A stretch of 64,000 nucleotides of DNA, taken from assembly GCF_037102585.1 (NCBI RefSeq), contig NW_027043838.1, forward strand, positions 868,001 through 932,000, written 5' to 3'. The position numbers and the translations under genes were made by a program. Numbering within the stretch: position 1 is the stretch's first letter; each line of letters begins with the position of its first letter. Positions 60,538 to 64,000 of this stretch are shown here, piece by piece. The DNA is from Saccharomycopsis crataegensis. Its lineage: Eukaryota > Ascomycota > Saccharomycetes > Ascoideales > Saccharomycopsidaceae. The notes beneath the pieces were generated by a model. That model searched no databases. It was not told the origin of the DNA and saw nothing but the letters and a program-made list of their open reading frames with translations.

Positions 60538-61732
60538 TTAGTTCACTTCATCCAATCTTTGACAACCACTGATGGCAACAATTTCTGCAGGACAGGCAAC
60601 CTGTTTATAAGTACCTGAAGGGTTGGAGACCCCTTCAAACCAAGTCCATTGCCATTTACAAGCGTTTTGGATGGCAGTAGGGAGACCAGAACATTCAGAT
60701 TCGGAGGAAATACCCCCGTACTGTTGCCCCCAACTGTATCCGGAACCAAATTCTGATGGACAACCATTGGTGTAGTAACCCATCCCACCACCTGGCATCA
60801 AAATGTCGAAATGAGCCTCGGGATCGGTCAAGTCAGTTCCAGTATTAGCTAAAAATTCATATTGTTAGTACTTGTGTTGATATCCTCAAAGAAAAAATAA
60901 TAGCAACACACATAGGTTATGTTGAGATCCTGAACATGGAACCTATGTTAAAGAATAAAAAAAAACAAAAACAATGATACTCACTAATTTGAACAACGAA
61001 TGTTTTATCAGAAAGTTCATCAACATCAAAAGTTAATTCGAGGCAGGAACAAGCCAATTCATCCATGGTGGCATCAGGAACGTAAGCAGCGACAAACCCG
61101 TAGGAAAAGGTGTCATTGACAGCAGTACCGACTTGATCATTACAATAATAAGCACTTTGTTCCCCAGAAGAGGTGACACAACCGGATTGGATATTAGTGT
61201 CAGTCAACTTGTTACCCTCAGCATCACAAGAGTAGACTGGATGTGTCACGACGTTGGTATATTCTGGCCAGGAAAATGATGGCTTGCAGCAATCGTAATA
61301 ACGAGTAGACTCAAAAGAACCAGAAAAACCGTTGGAAATAAGACTAAGGGAAACTGAGGTTTCAGTGGAAGCGATACTAGAAGAAGAAGAAGAAGAAGAA
61401 GAAGGCTTCACAACAATAGTAGTAGCAGATGCGTGAGAATGCAAGCTGGTTTCTGAAGTGTAAGTCACGGCAGTAGTTGAGGAAGTGCTAACAAGAGTAG
61501 TAGTGTCCGCTTCTGTGGCAACAGCAGAAGAGTCTCCAGCATCCGTAGTAGCAACACATTGATAATAGAATTGGTTCTGTGATACACAAGTGGCTCCAGC
61601 AACACATGCAGTTGGGCCACTCCAATATGATCCACCACACTGATGATATAACGAAGCCAAACTTTCAGCAGAAGCCTTTTGGACAATAGCCAAACAGGAA
61701 ATAGCAACAACAGTCAAAGATTTTCCAAACAT
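60538..61732 (-). CDS. Secreted GH45 endoglucanase with CBM1, one intron
   Basis: Exons 61732-60985 and 60848-60538 encode 352 residues. It hydrolyses internal beta-1,4 bonds of cellulose. Signal peptide (about 1-22, ending KASA); fungal CBM1 (about 25-60: YHQCGGSYWSGPTACVAG...YYQCV); Ser/Thr linker (about 62-135); GH45 domain (about 136-352). The catalytic Asp pair is present: STRYYDCCKPSFSWP and, in exon 2, HFDILMPGGGMGYYTNGC. QYGGISSESEC and CPAEIVAISGCQR are also typical. The intron (60984-60849) has a GTGAGT donor, TACTAAC branch site and TTTTTAG acceptor; splicing gives VVQITNTGTDL, the family sequence. GH45 is patchy in yeasts (known in Komagataella) and common in filamentous fungi, so ancient transfer or differential loss is possible. 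Confidence 0.92.
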
Positions 61733-62388
61733 TTCAACAATTGGGCTTTTTCGAAGAATTGAATTAAAATTGAGAACTTAGTTGCTCCAAAGTATAGATT
61801 TATCGTGGCCTGTCGACTGACAGAAGCATATTTATACTTTCCTGGTAATATAATGAATTTATCTAATCATAACCTTCAATGGGGAAGATTCCGCAATGGA
61901 ACCAGCTAATTAACTTATAAGATTAAAGTATTCTGAAACAAAATTGTAGTGTCAGCAAAACTGCGTGGTGGGAATTCTGGTGCCAGACAAATGCAGGTGA
62001 AAGTTTAGATCCATGGAAAGATCGGCAACTTTTTTTTCACCACGCTTCATGTAGTCTGCTTCTTTAAGGAAATTTTCAGATATTAATGGATCATCCTTGG
62101 CCCTGATGTATTTTTGAACCCTCTCGTACTGTTCATCAACAGTGTCGTTATGCGCGACTGCAAGCCCATTCTCAAACATACACACACACACGCACATATT
62201 ACAATTTGACTACAACAAATCGACAGGCTACAGAACTACATACCGGAGAGGGAAATATCATATGACACAACATATGTTATAAATAACTGGTAAAATATTC
62301 TATAATTATATATACAAGGATAGGCAATAAACAAGCATCAGCTTTGAGCCCCCCGCATCACCAAGAAATCAAACATTTAAATCTTGAT
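61733..62388. other. Region between GH45 gene and COQ5
   Basis: Promoter of the cellulase gene and 3' end of COQ5, with one small minus-strand ORF (61952-62179). A short CA repeat lies at about 62179-62193. Confidence 0.4.
61952..62179 (-). CDS. Small ORF of unknown function, possible 3' exon
   Basis: 75 residues from MFENGLAVAHNDTVDEQYER. The composition looks protein-like (YERVQKYIRAKDDPLISENF, LKEADYMKRGEKKVADLSMD) and ends in TQFC. A CTTGCAG acceptor-like word overlaps the start region and GTATGT words lie upstream (about 62238-62243), so the true 5' end may be in an upstream exon. I do not recognise the family. No TM or Cys motif. Confidence 0.4.
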   Translation of the reverse strand: MFENGLAVAHNDTVDEQYERVQKYIRAKDDPLISENFLKEADYMKRGEKKVADLSMDLNFHLHLSGTRIPTTQFC

Positions 62389-63551
<1,163 letters not shown>

Positions 63552-64000
63552 ATGTCTTCGAATCCTTCAAATTACTTATATAATTTGGCGCACGCGACGC
63601 TCTTCAACCCAGCCTTGGCCCAGTCGTACTCGTTTGATTTCCATGCAAATACCACCCATCCAAACCTTTCCATCAACAAAACCTCACAATGTCCCATTTG
63701 CAAGATTCCTTGGGTTCCCGGATGGAATGTCAGTGCGAGAATCAAATATATCAAAGTGTTGAAGAAATCAAAAAAGTTCAGGGAACGGGTGTTGATTTAT
63801 CACTGTTTAGCATGCACACAACTGGTGAAATTTGATGGGTTGATTCAAAAGAAACCAGATACAGCTGATGGCCAATATACAGGTAAAATCATCCCCGAAA
63901 AAGAGTGTGTTGATGATAAGAAGAAAAAAGAGAATATTGACGATACAAAGACGAATAATACCAATCTTCTGAAAGTTACGAAGAATGGTGCTAATGATAG
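63552..64000 (+). CDS. SNM1: Snm1-like RNase MRP subunit, 5' part
   Basis: At least 149 residues; the frame is open at the window end, so the gene is partial. It belongs to the Rpr2/Snm1/Rpp21 zinc-ribbon family. Snm1 is specific to RNase MRP, which processes pre-rRNA and some mRNAs. The layout fits: a helical YLYNLAHATLFNPALAQSYS segment (about 7-27), then CPICKIPWVPGWNVSARI (first CxxC at about 47-50) and CLACTQLVKF (second CxxC at about 84-87), then a Lys-rich tail. The N-terminal helix plus the VPGWNVSARI-like stretch after the first CxxC resembles Snm1 more than Rpr2, but Rpr2 is not excluded. Confidence 0.65.
   Translation, partial: MSSNPSNYLYNLAHATLFNPALAQSYSFDFHANTTHPNLSINKTSQCPICKIPWVPGWNVSARIKYIKVLKKSKKFRERVLIYHCLACTQLVKFDGLIQKKPDTADGQYTGKIIPEKECVDDKKKKENIDDTKTNNTNLLKVTKNGAND

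Overview
The window is nuclear DNA of a budding yeast (Saccharomycotina). It is AT-rich and gene-dense, and its genes are compact and mostly intronless. The few introns I found have yeast signals (GTATGT or GTGAGT donors, TACTAAC-type branch points). Two accessory subunits of respiratory complex I are present, which excludes Saccharomycetaceae that lost complex I. CTG codons are rare. Where I can place them on well-known proteins (PFK1, MDV1, BRE2, COQ5, BEM3) they fall at positions where relatives carry Ser, Thr, Ala or other non-Leu residues. I therefore infer a CUG-reassigned lineage, most likely CUG-Ser; Ala is not fully excluded. No rRNA, tRNA or CRISPR array was seen.

Layout. 1-7.2 kb: a Sel1-repeat protein of the Skt5/Ack1 type, COX20, complex I NDUFA2 (one intron) and DPH6. 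8.3-15.8 kb: a ferric reductase, an unrecognised helical protein and the mitochondrial fission adaptor MDV1. 16.2-18.2 kb and 27.5-29.6 kb: two almost identical 2-kb direct repeats carrying a broken kinase-like gene. Between them lie complex I NDUFS5, a large disordered protein, a PhoD-like phosphatase, an NSE1 that seems to lack its RING domain, and BRE2. 29.9-46.2 kb: PFK1, GRR1 with a long polyQ tract, a Slk19/TACC-like coiled-coil protein, a tricalbin and TOA1. 47-57.2 kb: BEM3, a Mil1-like protein, a three-exon ATG16, RRP42 and a p24 protein like ERV25. 57.9-64 kb: an Asn-rich repeat protein, a Vps3844 family protein, a secreted CBM1-GH45 endoglucanase with one intron, a small unknown ORF, COQ5 and the 5' part of SNM1, which runs off the window.

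Most genes are conserved housekeeping functions with no operon-like logic. Several serve mitochondria (COX20, NDUFA2, NDUFS5, MDV1, COQ5). Others serve polarity and the cell wall (BEM3, the Sel1 protein) or membrane traffic and contact sites (tricalbin, p24, Vps3844, ATG16). The accessory elements are the GH45 cellulase, the duplicated kinase-like relic and the many CAA/CAG and AAC/AAT low-complexity tracts.
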